From positions 1 through 10,311 of the forward strand of contig CAYYOS010000089.1 of assembly GCA_964473355.1 (NCBI GenBank): DNA of 10,311 nucleotides, given 5' to 3'. Made by a program: the position numbers and the translations under genes. Below the pieces are notes generated by a model that was given only the letters and a program-made list of their open reading frames with translations, was not told where the DNA came from and ran no database searches. The DNA comes from CAYYOS01 sp964473355 (lineage in GTDB: Bacteria > Pseudomonadota > Gammaproteobacteria > Burkholderiales > REEB80). Positions 1 to 5,946 of this stretch are shown here, piece after piece. The number at the start of each line of letters is the position of its first letter. Position 1 is the stretch's first letter.

Positions 1-85
1 CATGCCGGCCAAGGGTGGCAACTTGGGACTAAGTAACGGCGACGTAAAAGCTGCGGTAGATTACCTCGTCCAAAGCAGTCGTTAG
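1..85 (+). CDS. C-terminal end of a cytochrome c5-like protein (partial)
   Basis: An open frame enters from the left edge and ends at a TAG at 83-85. The visible residues begin MPAKGGNLGLSNGDVKAAVD and end in YLVQSSR. A Met-Pro-x-Lys-Gly-Gly-Asn segment followed by a helix of the type DVKAAVDYLV is characteristic of the C-terminus of cytochrome c5 and related small class I c-type cytochromes. The Met there is the usual distal haem ligand. The CXXCH haem-binding site would lie upstream, outside the window, so the assignment rests on about 28 residues. Proteins of this family are periplasmic electron carriers. apaH follows after 14 bases on the same strand. Confidence 0.7.
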   Translation, partial: MPAKGGNLGLSNGDVKAAVDYLVQSSR

Positions 86-99
86 TTTTTTTATCCCGC

Positions 100-915
100 G
101 TGGCAAATTACGCCATAGGTGATATTCAGGGCTGTTACGCCCCACTAATGGCATTGTTAGCGCAGATTGAATTTGACCCCCTGCACGACAATTTATGGTT
201 AGTCGGCGACCTCGTTAACCGCGGGCCAGATTCTTTGCAAGTGTTACGCTGGGCAAAAGGCCACGGTAACGCCGTTAAAGCGCTGCTTGGCAATCATGAT
301 TTACATCTATTGCGCGTCGCAGAGGGTTTAGAAACCGCGCGCGCTAACGATACACTTCAAGAAATTCTAGCGGCGCCTGACGCACCCGCCCTACTCCATT
401 GGCTACGCCATTTGCCGCTCATGCGCCGCCACGAACAATATCTCGTTGTCCACGCCGGTCTCCTACCGCAGTGGTCGGCAGAAAAGGCCGTCGGACTCGC
501 CCGTGAAGTAGAAGGCGCATTGCAATCGTCCGGCTATATAAATTTTTTAAAAGAGCTCTATGGCAACGCGCCGAACGCGTGGGATGACGATTTGCAAGGG
601 ATGGATAGACTGCGGGTGATTACTAATGCATGCACGCGCTTAAGATTTTGTACAGCCGATGGCGCCATGGAATTCACCACCAAGGGCGGCCCACAAGACG
701 CACCGCAGGGATACCTACCTTGGTTTGATGTTCCGCAACGTGCCAGTAGCAATAATACCGTGGTGTTTGGGCACTGGTCGGCGTTAGGTCTCAAGCTCAC
801 CAACAACTTGATTGCCCTCGATAGCGGTTGTTTTTGGGGTAGGCAGCTTAGCGCCGTGCGGTGGGAAGATCGGCAAACGTTTCAGGTATCGTGTGGTCCA
901 GCCCTAGCGTCGTAA
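100..915 (+). CDS. apaH: Symmetrical bis(5'-nucleosyl)-tetraphosphatase (ApaH)
   Basis: ApaH hydrolyses diadenosine tetraphosphate to two ADP in the cytoplasm, and ApaH enzymes can also remove Np4 caps from RNA. The 271-residue product is close to the family's usual length of about 280. It carries the metallophosphatase (PPP-type) motifs in order: GDIQG (7-11), GDLVNRG (36-42), GNHD (64-67), HAG (118-120) and FGHW (223-226), then DSGCFWG near 241-247. Glutamine replaces the histidine of the canonical GDxHG motif; I recall the same in Pseudomonas ApaH. The start is GTG at 100, only seven codons before GDIQG, so no later start is possible. No Shine-Dalgarno sequence precedes it, and the 14-base gap to the cytochrome gene suggests coupled translation. 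The last 68 bases overlap the convergent acyltransferase gene. Confidence 0.95.
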   Translation: MANYAIGDIQGCYAPLMALLAQIEFDPLHDNLWLVGDLVNRGPDSLQVLRWAKGHGNAVKALLGNHDLHLLRVAEGLETARANDTLQEILAAPDAPALLHWLRHLPLMRRHEQYLVVHAGLLPQWSAEKAVGLAREVEGALQSSGYINFLKELYGNAPNAWDDDLQGMDRLRVITNACTRLRFCTADGAMEFTTKGGPQDAPQGYLPWFDVPQRASSNNTVVFGHWSALGLKLTNNLIALDSGCFWGRQLSAVRWEDRQTFQVSCGPALAS

Positions 916-1618
916 CAATTGCTGCCCGCGCCGCTTGGGCTAAATCGCGGCGATTAAAATTTTCCGCCGCGAAAGGTGGCAAGAAAGTCAGCTCGGCATA
1001 AATGTGTGATTTAGTTAAAATTCGTTTTAAGCACTGACCAAAAGTAGCATCAAGAAACGCGGGGTCGGTATCGATATCTCCTTGCTCGGTCACATAGCGT
1101 ATCGCTACCGGCCAAACTTGAGCCTTGGCAATAATGGCGGCCTGTAACAACGATGAGTGAAACATTCTCACCGCTTTACCGTCTCCGGTGGTCCCTTCGG
1201 GAAAAAATGCAACTCTTTCCCCGGCTTCGAGCGTCGCGACAATGTCACCGTTTATGCGTTTGGCATCCGCGCGCTTGCCCCGTTCTATAAACAAGGTGCC
1301 GCTATTGGCCACCATCAGCCCCGCGAGCGGCCAATTCCTCACATCCGCCTTGGATATAAAACGCATTGCCTGAACCGAATGCAGCAAAAACATGTCCAGC
1401 CATGAAATGTGATTCGCCACAAACACGGCGTCGCTTACATCGGGTGGCGGCGCACCAGAAATTTTTACCGAGACCCGCACAATCTTTAGTAAGCGTCGCG
1501 ACCAATTGCGAATAAGGGTATTTAGCTTACGCTGACCAACAAACGGAAAAACCAAGACCGTGGTCAGCACGCCTTCTATGAGATGGATTAAAAGCCGAAT
1601 AAAACGAAACGACAGCAT
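848..1618 (-). CDS. PlsC-family 1-acylglycerol-3-phosphate O-acyltransferase (or lyso-ornithine-lipid acyltransferase type)
   Basis: This membrane-associated acyltransferase would transfer a fatty acyl group from acyl-ACP or acyl-CoA to a lysophospholipid, typically lysophosphatidate to phosphatidate. The 256-residue protein starts with a hydrophobic segment (about 5-27) that probably anchors it to the inner membrane. The four PlsC blocks follow: NHISWLD (69-75) with the catalytic HX4D pair His70/Asp75, GTLFIERG (107-114), FFPEGTTGDG (138-147) and VWPVAIRY (168-175). The FFPEGTT-x-DG form is also found in acyltransferases making ornithine lipids (OlsA-like), so the acceptor is uncertain; no olsB partner is visible. 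The ATG at 1618 has only a weak AAGG one base upstream. It is convergent with apaH and their coding ends overlap. The product could act with the PAP2 and DgkA proteins of this window in phosphatidate turnover (inference). Confidence 0.88.
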   Translation of the reverse strand: MLSFRFIRLLIHLIEGVLTTVLVFPFVGQRKLNTLIRNWSRRLLKIVRVSVKISGAPPPDVSDAVFVANHISWLDMFLLHSVQAMRFISKADVRNWPLAGLMVANSGTLFIERGKRADAKRINGDIVATLEAGERVAFFPEGTTGDGKAVRMFHSSLLQAAIIAKAQVWPVAIRYVTEQGDIDTDPAFLDATFGQCLKRILTKSHIYAELTFLPPFAAENFNRRDLAQAARAAIVTTLGLDHTIPETFADLPTARR

Positions 1619-1693
1619 GCCTTAGTTTAGCAATTCTTGTTTTTAATCAGCGCACAGTATGAGGCACGAGAAGGCAAAAGGCAAAAATTGGTG

Positions 1694-1754
1694 TTTCGAT
1701 TTCAGGTCTTAAATTTTTGATTTTGGCCTTTTGACTTTTGATTTCGGGTTTTAA
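1694..1754. repeat. Imperfect 19-base direct repeat in T-rich low-complexity DNA
   Basis: Positions 1694-1712 and 1736-1754 match at 16 of 19 bases (TTTCGATTTCAGGTCTTAA and TTTTGATTTCGGGTTTTAA), 42 bases apart from start to start. Between them lies TTTTTGATTTTGGCCTTTTG (1714-1733). That segment is an imperfect inverted match to AAGGCAAAAGGCAAAAA just upstream, at about 1673-1688. The composition (runs of TTTTG plus two varying bases) resembles decayed heptamer-like intergenic repeats. Whether copies exist elsewhere in the genome cannot be seen here. Confidence 0.55.
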
Positions 1755-1757
1755 GGA

Positions 1758-1792
1758 CCGGGCTACCCCCGGCAATTGATATAAAAGCCGGG
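1758..1792. repeat. Pair of mutually exclusive GC-rich hairpins
   Basis: CCGGG at 1758-1762 can pair with CCCGG at 1768-1772 (loop of five). Alternatively, CCCGGC at 1768-1773 can pair with GCCGGG at 1787-1792 (loop of thirteen). The two stems share the middle arm, so only one can form at a time. They lie 3' of the DsrC-like gene and could stabilise or end its transcript, but neither is followed by the U-run of a standard intrinsic terminator. Confidence 0.4.
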
Positions 1793-1819
1793 ATGCCTGC
1801 TATTCGCGGAATGACAAGT
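1787..1819. repeat. Degenerate dispersed palindromic repeat (GTCATTCC...GGGAATCC type)
   Basis: Read on the minus strand, this stretch begins CTTGTCATTCCGCGAATAGC and continues through CAGGCATCCCGGC. It resembles the widespread bacterial intergenic repeat of the form GTCATTCCCGCGAA-n-GCGGGAATCC, with several bases lost or changed so that its inner palindrome is imperfect. Such elements are usually multicopy and non-autonomous. The identification is by eye, and copy number in this genome is unknown. Confidence 0.4.
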
Positions 1820-1866
1820 GGATCACCGACGGTTTTCGTTTTACGTAATCACCATCTCTAGCTATT

Positions 1867-2250
1867 TCAAAATGCCGTACCAAAACCCTCGTCAGTTTCC
1901 AAACGCAGCGGCGGTAATCCTGCCAACTCATGTATAGGCCGCAGCACACCCCGCATTTCTGGCATACCATCAAACAACATGTAGAGATACTTACTACCAC
2001 CTTGAGATTGATAAACATTTTCCAGATAGCGTATATGCTCGTGAGCAGTTAAGCAGTCGCGTGTTTTGCAGTCTTGCTTATAGTGTTCAATCAATGAGCG
2101 AATCACATCCAGATGCTCGTCATTGAGCGCAAAATTTTTGGCGACAGCGTTCTTACGAACGGTTTGTTCAAGCTCCTCTTGGGTCATATCTTTTACCGCG
2201 TCATAAATCAAAGTTTCGCCGGGGTAAGTGGTATTGTCGGTATCGTTCAT
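1867..2250 (-). CDS. DsrC/TusE-family sulfur-relay-like protein lacking the C-terminal redox cysteines
   Basis: The 127-residue cytoplasmic protein shows the DsrC/TusE fold signature: LNDEHLDVIRSLIEHY (42-57), GGSKYLYMLFDGMPE (84-98) and ELAGLPP (108-114), matching the family's SKYLYELFPGGP and KIAGLPKP blocks. DsrC carries two cysteines in its C-terminal arm and TusE keeps only the penultimate one. Here the CysB position aligns with His107 and the CysA position falls near Glu118, and the arm runs on to end DEGFGTAF. The only cysteines are Cys61 and Cys66, outside the arm. It therefore cannot do the usual persulfide or trisulfide chemistry and fits the cysteine-less DsrC-like group proposed to be regulatory (called RspA in the DsrC literature). 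The ATG at 2250 has a perfect AAGGAGG (2256-2262) five bases upstream. No dsrAB, tusBCD or hdr gene is nearby. Confidence 0.8.
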   Translation of the reverse strand: MNDTDNTTYPGETLIYDAVKDMTQEELEQTVRKNAVAKNFALNDEHLDVIRSLIEHYKQDCKTRDCLTAHEHIRYLENVYQSQGGSKYLYMLFDGMPEMRGVLRPIHELAGLPPLRLETDEGFGTAF

Positions 2251-2328
2251 GCAAACCTCCTTATTGTTTATTTAAGCCATAGCAATTGATGGACATAGTA
2301 ATTGACAGCAAAATCGTAATGGCAGTTC

Positions 2329-2353
2329 GTAGGTTATGACAATGCAAACCTAC
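2329..2353. promoter_or_regulatory. 7-bp inverted repeat upstream of the DsrC-like gene (possible operator)
   Basis: GTAGGTT (2329-2335) and AACCTAC (2347-2353) form a perfect 7-base inverted repeat around an 11-base centre. It lies between the PAP2 stop and the DsrC-like start. There is no T-run on either side, so it does not look like an intrinsic terminator. Part of it (ATGCAAACCT, 2342-2351) is repeated exactly at 2249-2258, which covers the DsrC-like start region and the beginning of its ribosome binding site. An operator or a structured leader are both possible. Confidence 0.35.
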
Positions 2354-2367
2354 TATCGCGAAATGTG

Positions 2368-2910
2368 CTAATAAATAATTAAGGAAATACCCGCCACTAT
2401 TCCCCCTATCGCCGCGCCGGCAAGGACATCAGTCGGGTAGTGTAGGCCTAATATCGGCCGGGAAGCAGCCACTAAAATTGAAAAAGGAATTACCAGCCAG
2501 CCCAGATTCGGATAATAAGCTAAGGCGACGATGCTTACCGCGACTGCATGCAACGTATGTCCCGAGGGAAAGCTAAAACGATCCAACGTCTCGGCGCCGG
2601 GAAGTATCAGTTGGTTTAGCTCGAAAGGACGCAAGCGCGACGTTTTAGTTTTTAACCACTTATAAATGAGCGTGCACACCGTGCCCACTGCAATGATATG
2701 GATCACCGGCACGATAGCTGCTTTGCCATGTACGAAGAGTAAAGCAGCCAGCACAATATACCAAACCAGACCATCGCCGAGCCGGCTTATGACCGCAAAA
2801 AAAGATTTAACCGGCGTACGCTGCCCCATACGGTTTAAACGCATTAAAAGAGCGTTGTCCCAGTGATTAAATCTACTTAGCCGGTATTCTTGGTAGACTT
2901 GTCGCAACAT
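2368..2910 (-). CDS. PAP2-family membrane phosphatase (undecaprenyl-pyrophosphate or phosphatidate phosphatase)
   Basis: The 180-residue protein has the complete three-part PAP2 signature. Motif 1 (KX6RP) is KTKTSRLRP at 87-95, motif 2 (PSGH) is at 115-118, and motif 3 (SRX5HX3D) is SRPILGLHYPTD at 150-161 with His157 and Asp161. Hydrophobic segments at about 48-62, 65-84, 120-132, 138-150 and 162-180 fit a small polytopic inner-membrane enzyme with a periplasmic active site. Family members dephosphorylate undecaprenyl pyrophosphate, phosphatidate or phosphatidylglycerophosphate, and the motifs cannot tell these apart. The reaction is the reverse of the one catalysed by DgkA, encoded upstream on the same strand. 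The ATG at 2910 has only a weak GGTAG six bases upstream. A 210-base gap separates it from the kinase gene, so it probably has its own promoter. Confidence 0.9.
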   Translation of the reverse strand: MLRQVYQEYRLSRFNHWDNALLMRLNRMGQRTPVKSFFAVISRLGDGLVWYIVLAALLFVHGKAAIVPVIHIIAVGTVCTLIYKWLKTKTSRLRPFELNQLILPGAETLDRFSFPSGHTLHAVAVSIVALAYYPNLGWLVIPFSILVAASRPILGLHYPTDVLAGAAIGGIVAGISLIIY

Positions 2911-3120
2911 TTTAAACTACCAAAACTGCTTCGAGTTTTTTGGAAAGACGCGCCACAATGAGCATGCGCCGGGTTATTTCAGGCTGGCAAGCTTTCGTTA
3001 TTATCCCTGCACATGCAGATATGATGGAATTCACAACGACATTATCGCGCTTTGTCATAGAGATAATATAGTTATAACATTAAATTAATATGACGACGCC
3101 ACGCTCCAATTGTTAGCAAT
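2911..3120. other. Non-coding gap between the kinase and PAP2 genes; likely promoter area
   Basis: These 210 bases hold no supported gene. Positions 3058-3092 are strongly AT-rich and include the perfect palindrome GTTATAAC, a plausible location for a minus-strand promoter serving the PAP2 gene, although no TTGACA-like -35 box is well spaced from a -10 box. CTGCACATGCAG at about 3007-3018 is a near-palindrome. I found no intrinsic terminator for the kinase gene; ATTGCTAACAAT just after its stop could form only a 4-bp stem. Confidence 0.4.
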
Positions 3121-4062
3121 CTACCCCAAAGTTATGTTGCTGTTAAACGCTTGAAAAAATTTTTCCTCTATTGCTTCTTTGGCAAAGTAAAAGTTTTGCG
3201 CGCCACGGTGTGCAATTTTTAGGGCGCCCATCAACGAAGATAGGCGCCCTGTGGTATGCCAATCCATTTGCCGCGTAATCCCATATAACAGGCCGGCCCG
3301 ATAGGCATCGCCACAACCGGTCGGATCAACAACGGCACTGGGTTGAGCTGCGGGAATCTTCGTTTGCGCGCCATCGGCATAAATAACCGAGCCCTGTGCA
3401 CCCAAAGTCACAATATAAGCCTGGACCATTTTTGCCAGTTTTTCCGTAGCAAGCCCGGTACGCTCTACGATTAACTGTGCTTCGTAATCATTTACCGTGA
3501 CATAGTCCGCCAACTCGATAAAATGCATCAACTCTTCGCCGTTAAACATAGGCAAGCCCTGACCGGGATCAAAAATAAAAGGGATGCCTGCCTCATAAAA
3601 TTCTTCCGCGTGCTGCAACATCCCTAAACGGCCATCCGGTGACACAATACCCAGGCTGACTTGTGGTGCTTCGCTCACGTGGTTATCGTGGGAAAAATTC
3701 ATCGCCCCAGGATGAAAAGCGGTAATTTGGTTATCATCCAAATCGGTGGTGATGAATGCCTGCGCGGTAAAAGTTTGCGCCACCGTTCGCACGTGCTTAT
3801 CCGCCAAATTCAATTCGGCCAAACGTTTCGCATAAGGCTGAAAATCCTCTCCCACGGTCGCCATTATCAGCGGCTCACCTCCCAGCAATTTAAGGCTGTA
3901 CGCAATGTTTCCGGCACACCCACCAAATTCACGGCGCATTTCAGGGACCAGAAAAGAGACATTTAAAATATGAATCTTTTCGGGGAGGATATGATTCTTA
4001 AAACGGTCCGGGAAGACCATAATATTGTCGTAGGCCAGCGAGCCACAGATTAAAGTTTTCAC
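3121..4062 (-). CDS. PfkB/ribokinase-family kinase, probably a nucleoside kinase
   Basis: The enzyme would phosphorylate a sugar or nucleoside using ATP. In 313-residue numbering, the N-terminal substrate-site Asp12 (AYDNIMVF), the FGGCAGN signature (46-52) and the C-terminal DPTGCGDAYRAG (246-257), with anion-hole Gly-Cys-Gly and catalytic base Asp252, are all in place. The long conserved stretches KNHILPEKIHILNVSFLVP and HPGAMNFSH resemble, from memory, the broad-specificity PfkB nucleoside kinase of Burkholderia thailandensis. Adenosine, inosine or guanosine is thus a more likely substrate than a hexose (inference). I chose the GTG at 4062 over the ATG at 4092. It has GGAGAG (4068-4073) five bases upstream, and it overlaps the dgkA stop as GTGA, the usual coupling arrangement. 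It is the last gene of the glycine-cleavage operon as judged by spacing. Confidence 0.85.
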   Translation of the reverse strand: MKTLICGSLAYDNIMVFPDRFKNHILPEKIHILNVSFLVPEMRREFGGCAGNIAYSLKLLGGEPLIMATVGEDFQPYAKRLAELNLADKHVRTVAQTFTAQAFITTDLDDNQITAFHPGAMNFSHDNHVSEAPQVSLGIVSPDGRLGMLQHAEEFYEAGIPFIFDPGQGLPMFNGEELMHFIELADYVTVNDYEAQLIVERTGLATEKLAKMVQAYIVTLGAQGSVIYADGAQTKIPAAQPSAVVDPTGCGDAYRAGLLYGITRQMDWHTTGRLSSLMGALKIAHRGAQNFYFAKEAIEEKFFQAFNSNITLG

Positions 4063-4436
4063 GCGAACTCTCCGATTAAAATTAGCGCCCAAATGACGGT
4101 CATGTTGAGAATGGTTAACAGTACCGCAGCACTACCAATATCTTTTGCCTGCTTGGCCAGCGGATGACGTTCCAACGAGATTCTATCCACGGCAGCTTCG
4201 ATCGCCGAATTCACTAATTCCACTATCATCACCAATAATACCGAAGCAATCATCACGGCTTGCGCCAAAAATTCCACGGGTAGGATGAGTGCGATAGGAA
4301 TGGCGACAATAGCGAGCCAAGTTTCTTGGCGAAAGGCTTGCTCGTGCGTATACGCGTCCTTAAATCCTTGGATAGCGCAGTGTATCGCCCTTACAATACG
4401 AGCGATACCCGAAACGCCTTTAAACGGGCTTTGCAT
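4059..4436 (-). CDS. dgkA: Diacylglycerol kinase (prokaryotic DgkA family)
   Basis: DgkA is a small three-helix inner-membrane kinase that converts diacylglycerol to phosphatidate. Some family members act on undecaprenol instead. The 125-residue product matches the usual length (E. coli 122). It carries the family core VELVNSAIEAAVDRIS (72-87), with Glu73, Asn76 and Glu80 at the active-site positions, plus HEQAFRQE (31-38) and AKDIGSAAVLL (97-107). Hydrophobic segments at about 40-57, 59-78 and 101-121 give the three membrane helices. The start lies inside the end of gcvPB (17-base overlap) with no strong ribosome binding site, and the stop overlaps the kinase GTG by a GTGA, so translation is probably coupled on both sides. 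Nothing links it mechanistically to glycine cleavage. Confidence 0.95.
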   Translation of the reverse strand: MQSPFKGVSGIARIVRAIHCAIQGFKDAYTHEQAFRQETWLAIVAIPIALILPVEFLAQAVMIASVLLVMIVELVNSAIEAAVDRISLERHPLAKQAKDIGSAAVLLTILNMTVIWALILIGEFA

Positions 4437-5877
4437 GGCGCCAGCGTAAATCCAGTTCGCGCGCAGCTTTCACGTCATTTAAGCGCCGCACCGGCGTGCT
4501 ATAGGGCGCACCTTTAACCATTTCTGGATTTGTTCGGGCCTCATGCAAGATCTCCTGCATAGCGAGAATAAACGCATCCAAGGTTTGCTTGCTTTCGGTC
4601 TCGGTAGGCTCAATCAACAAACATTCCGGCACCAACAGCGGAAAATAAGTAGTGGGAGCGTGAAAGCCTTTATCCAGCAAACGTTTGGCCACGTCCATCG
4701 CAGTGACGCCCGTCTCTTCTTTCAATTTTTTTAGCGTCACGGTAAATTCGTGGCTGGCGCGGCGCGTAGGAAAAGCGATGTCGAAGCCTGATTTTCTTAA
4801 TTCCGCCAGCAAATAATTCGCATTTAAAGTGGCGAACTCCGCTACCCGTTGCATGCCTTCACGGCCTAAAAGACGCGCGTATACATAGGCGCGTAATAAC
4901 ACACCGGCGTTGCCCATGTGCGCGGAAAGCCGACCTATGGAACCGGGCATGTCTCTTTCGGTTAGCCAACGGTAGCGCCCTTTCTCGTGCGCCACCAAAG
5001 GTACGGGGAGAAATGGCGCTAAGCGCGAACTAACACCAACCGGACCCGCGCCGGGGCCGCCGCCGCCATGGGGCGTGGAGAAAGTTTTATGTAAGTTCAT
5101 ATGAATGACGTCAAAGCCCATATCCCCGGGCTTGACCTTGCCGAGAATCGCGTTGAGATTTGCGCCGTCATAATACAAAAGCCCGCCGGCGTCATGAATA
5201 GTTTTTTGAATTTGTTGAATCGTTTTCTCAAACACCCCCAGCGTGGAAGGATTAGTGAGCATTAGGCCTGCGGTTTGTGGCCCCACGGCTGCCTGTAAGG
5301 CTTCCAAATCCACGTCGCCCTCTTTGTCAGTGGGTATTTCTTTCACCGTATAACCGCACATGATAGCGGTCGCCGGATTTGTACCGTGCGCCGCATCCGG
5401 CACTAGCATTTCCGTGCGTGCGCTGTCGCCCCGCGATTCGTGGTAAGCACGAATCATCGCCACACCGGCAAACTCGCCCTGGGCTCCAGCCATCGGTGTC
5501 AGGCTTACCGCTGCCATGCCTGTAACGTCTTTGAGCATCTCCTGCAATTCATGCATGCACGCTAGAAATCCTTGGCCCGTGGATTCCGGCGCCTGCGGGT
5601 GCCTAGCCAAAAACTGCGGCAGCATCGCCAAGGAATTGCAAGCGCGCGGGTTATATTTCATGGTGCAGGAGCCCAAGGGATAAAATTGGGTGTCGATAGA
5701 AAAGTTTTTCTGGCTCAAACGGGTGTAATGGCGTACCGCATCCATTTCCGAGACTTCAGGCAACATGGGCGGCGTAGCCCGCAAAAATTTTTCCGGAATG
5801 TTTGTAAGACCCGCGGGCGCCTGCGGGGCCTGCGCATAGGCTCGTCGCCCGGTTTGGGAAAGTTCAAAAATTAACAT
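4420..5877 (-). CDS. gcvPB: Glycine dehydrogenase (decarboxylating) subunit 2, GcvPB
   Basis: This is the PLP-binding half of the split P protein. With GcvPA it decarboxylates glycine and passes the aminomethyl group to the lipoyl arm of GcvH. The PLP-lysine motif NLHKTFSTPHGGGGPGAG lies near 261-278, with Lys264 forming the Schiff base (485-residue numbering). DGANLNAI (237-244) supplies the ring-stacking aspartate region, and LGSCTMKYNPR (68-78) is a strong family signature. The open frame extends upstream to a GTG at 5916, but I choose the ATG at 5877. It gives MLIFELSQTGRRA, the standard N-terminus of this subunit, and an AAGAAG lies close upstream. The length of 485 residues is normal. 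It is separated from gcvPA by tpx, which is unusual. Confidence 0.95.
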   Translation of the reverse strand: MLIFELSQTGRRAYAQAPQAPAGLTNIPEKFLRATPPMLPEVSEMDAVRHYTRLSQKNFSIDTQFYPLGSCTMKYNPRACNSLAMLPQFLARHPQAPESTGQGFLACMHELQEMLKDVTGMAAVSLTPMAGAQGEFAGVAMIRAYHESRGDSARTEMLVPDAAHGTNPATAIMCGYTVKEIPTDKEGDVDLEALQAAVGPQTAGLMLTNPSTLGVFEKTIQQIQKTIHDAGGLLYYDGANLNAILGKVKPGDMGFDVIHMNLHKTFSTPHGGGGPGAGPVGVSSRLAPFLPVPLVAHEKGRYRWLTERDMPGSIGRLSAHMGNAGVLLRAYVYARLLGREGMQRVAEFATLNANYLLAELRKSGFDIAFPTRRASHEFTVTLKKLKEETGVTAMDVAKRLLDKGFHAPTTYFPLLVPECLLIEPTETESKQTLDAFILAMQEILHEARTNPEMVKGAPYSTPVRRLNDVKAARELDLRWRHAKPV

Positions 5878-5912
5878 AACTTCTTTCGCATATGCATCAA
5901 CATAAAACAGCC

Positions 5913-5927
5913 TCACTTACGTAGTGA
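5913..5927. repeat. Small inverted repeat in the tpx-gcvPB gap
   Basis: TCACT (5913-5917) and AGTGA (5923-5927) flank a five-base centre TACGT, inside the 69-base gap between tpx and gcvPB. This is the largest gap within the operon. The hairpin is short and has no T-run, so it may be an RNA-processing or stability element, a binding site, or chance. Confidence 0.25.
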
Positions 5928-5946
5928 TGGGCAAAGAAACAGAACG

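Larger units (their letters stand above)
1619..1866. other. 248-base spacer between the DsrC-like gene and the acyltransferase gene
   Basis: This is the longest non-coding stretch in the window. It holds a T-rich, (A)AAAGGC/TTTTGAC-like degenerate segment, a 19-base imperfect direct repeat, a set of competing GC-rich hairpins and a degenerate palindromic repeat, all listed separately. The acyltransferase promoter must lie here or further upstream, but I cannot pick out a convincing -35/-10 pair on the minus strand. No clean intrinsic terminator for the DsrC-like gene is visible. Confidence 0.6.

Noticed and set aside
1800..2018. 72-residue minus-strand frame overlapping the end of the DsrC-like gene
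   Set aside because: It is out of frame with a clearly recognised family member and has no ribosome binding site or homology that I recognise. I also considered it as a frameshifted DsrC tail carrying cysteines, but the AGLP block is in the main frame and the extra frame begins upstream of it.
2329..2353. Hairpin read as an intrinsic terminator for the PAP2 gene
   Set aside because: No U-run follows the stem on the minus strand; an operator or leader structure is a better reading.
5878..5916. Longer N-terminus for GcvPB from the GTG at 5916
   Set aside because: The added residues do not match the family, whereas the ATG at 5877 gives the standard MLIFE start.
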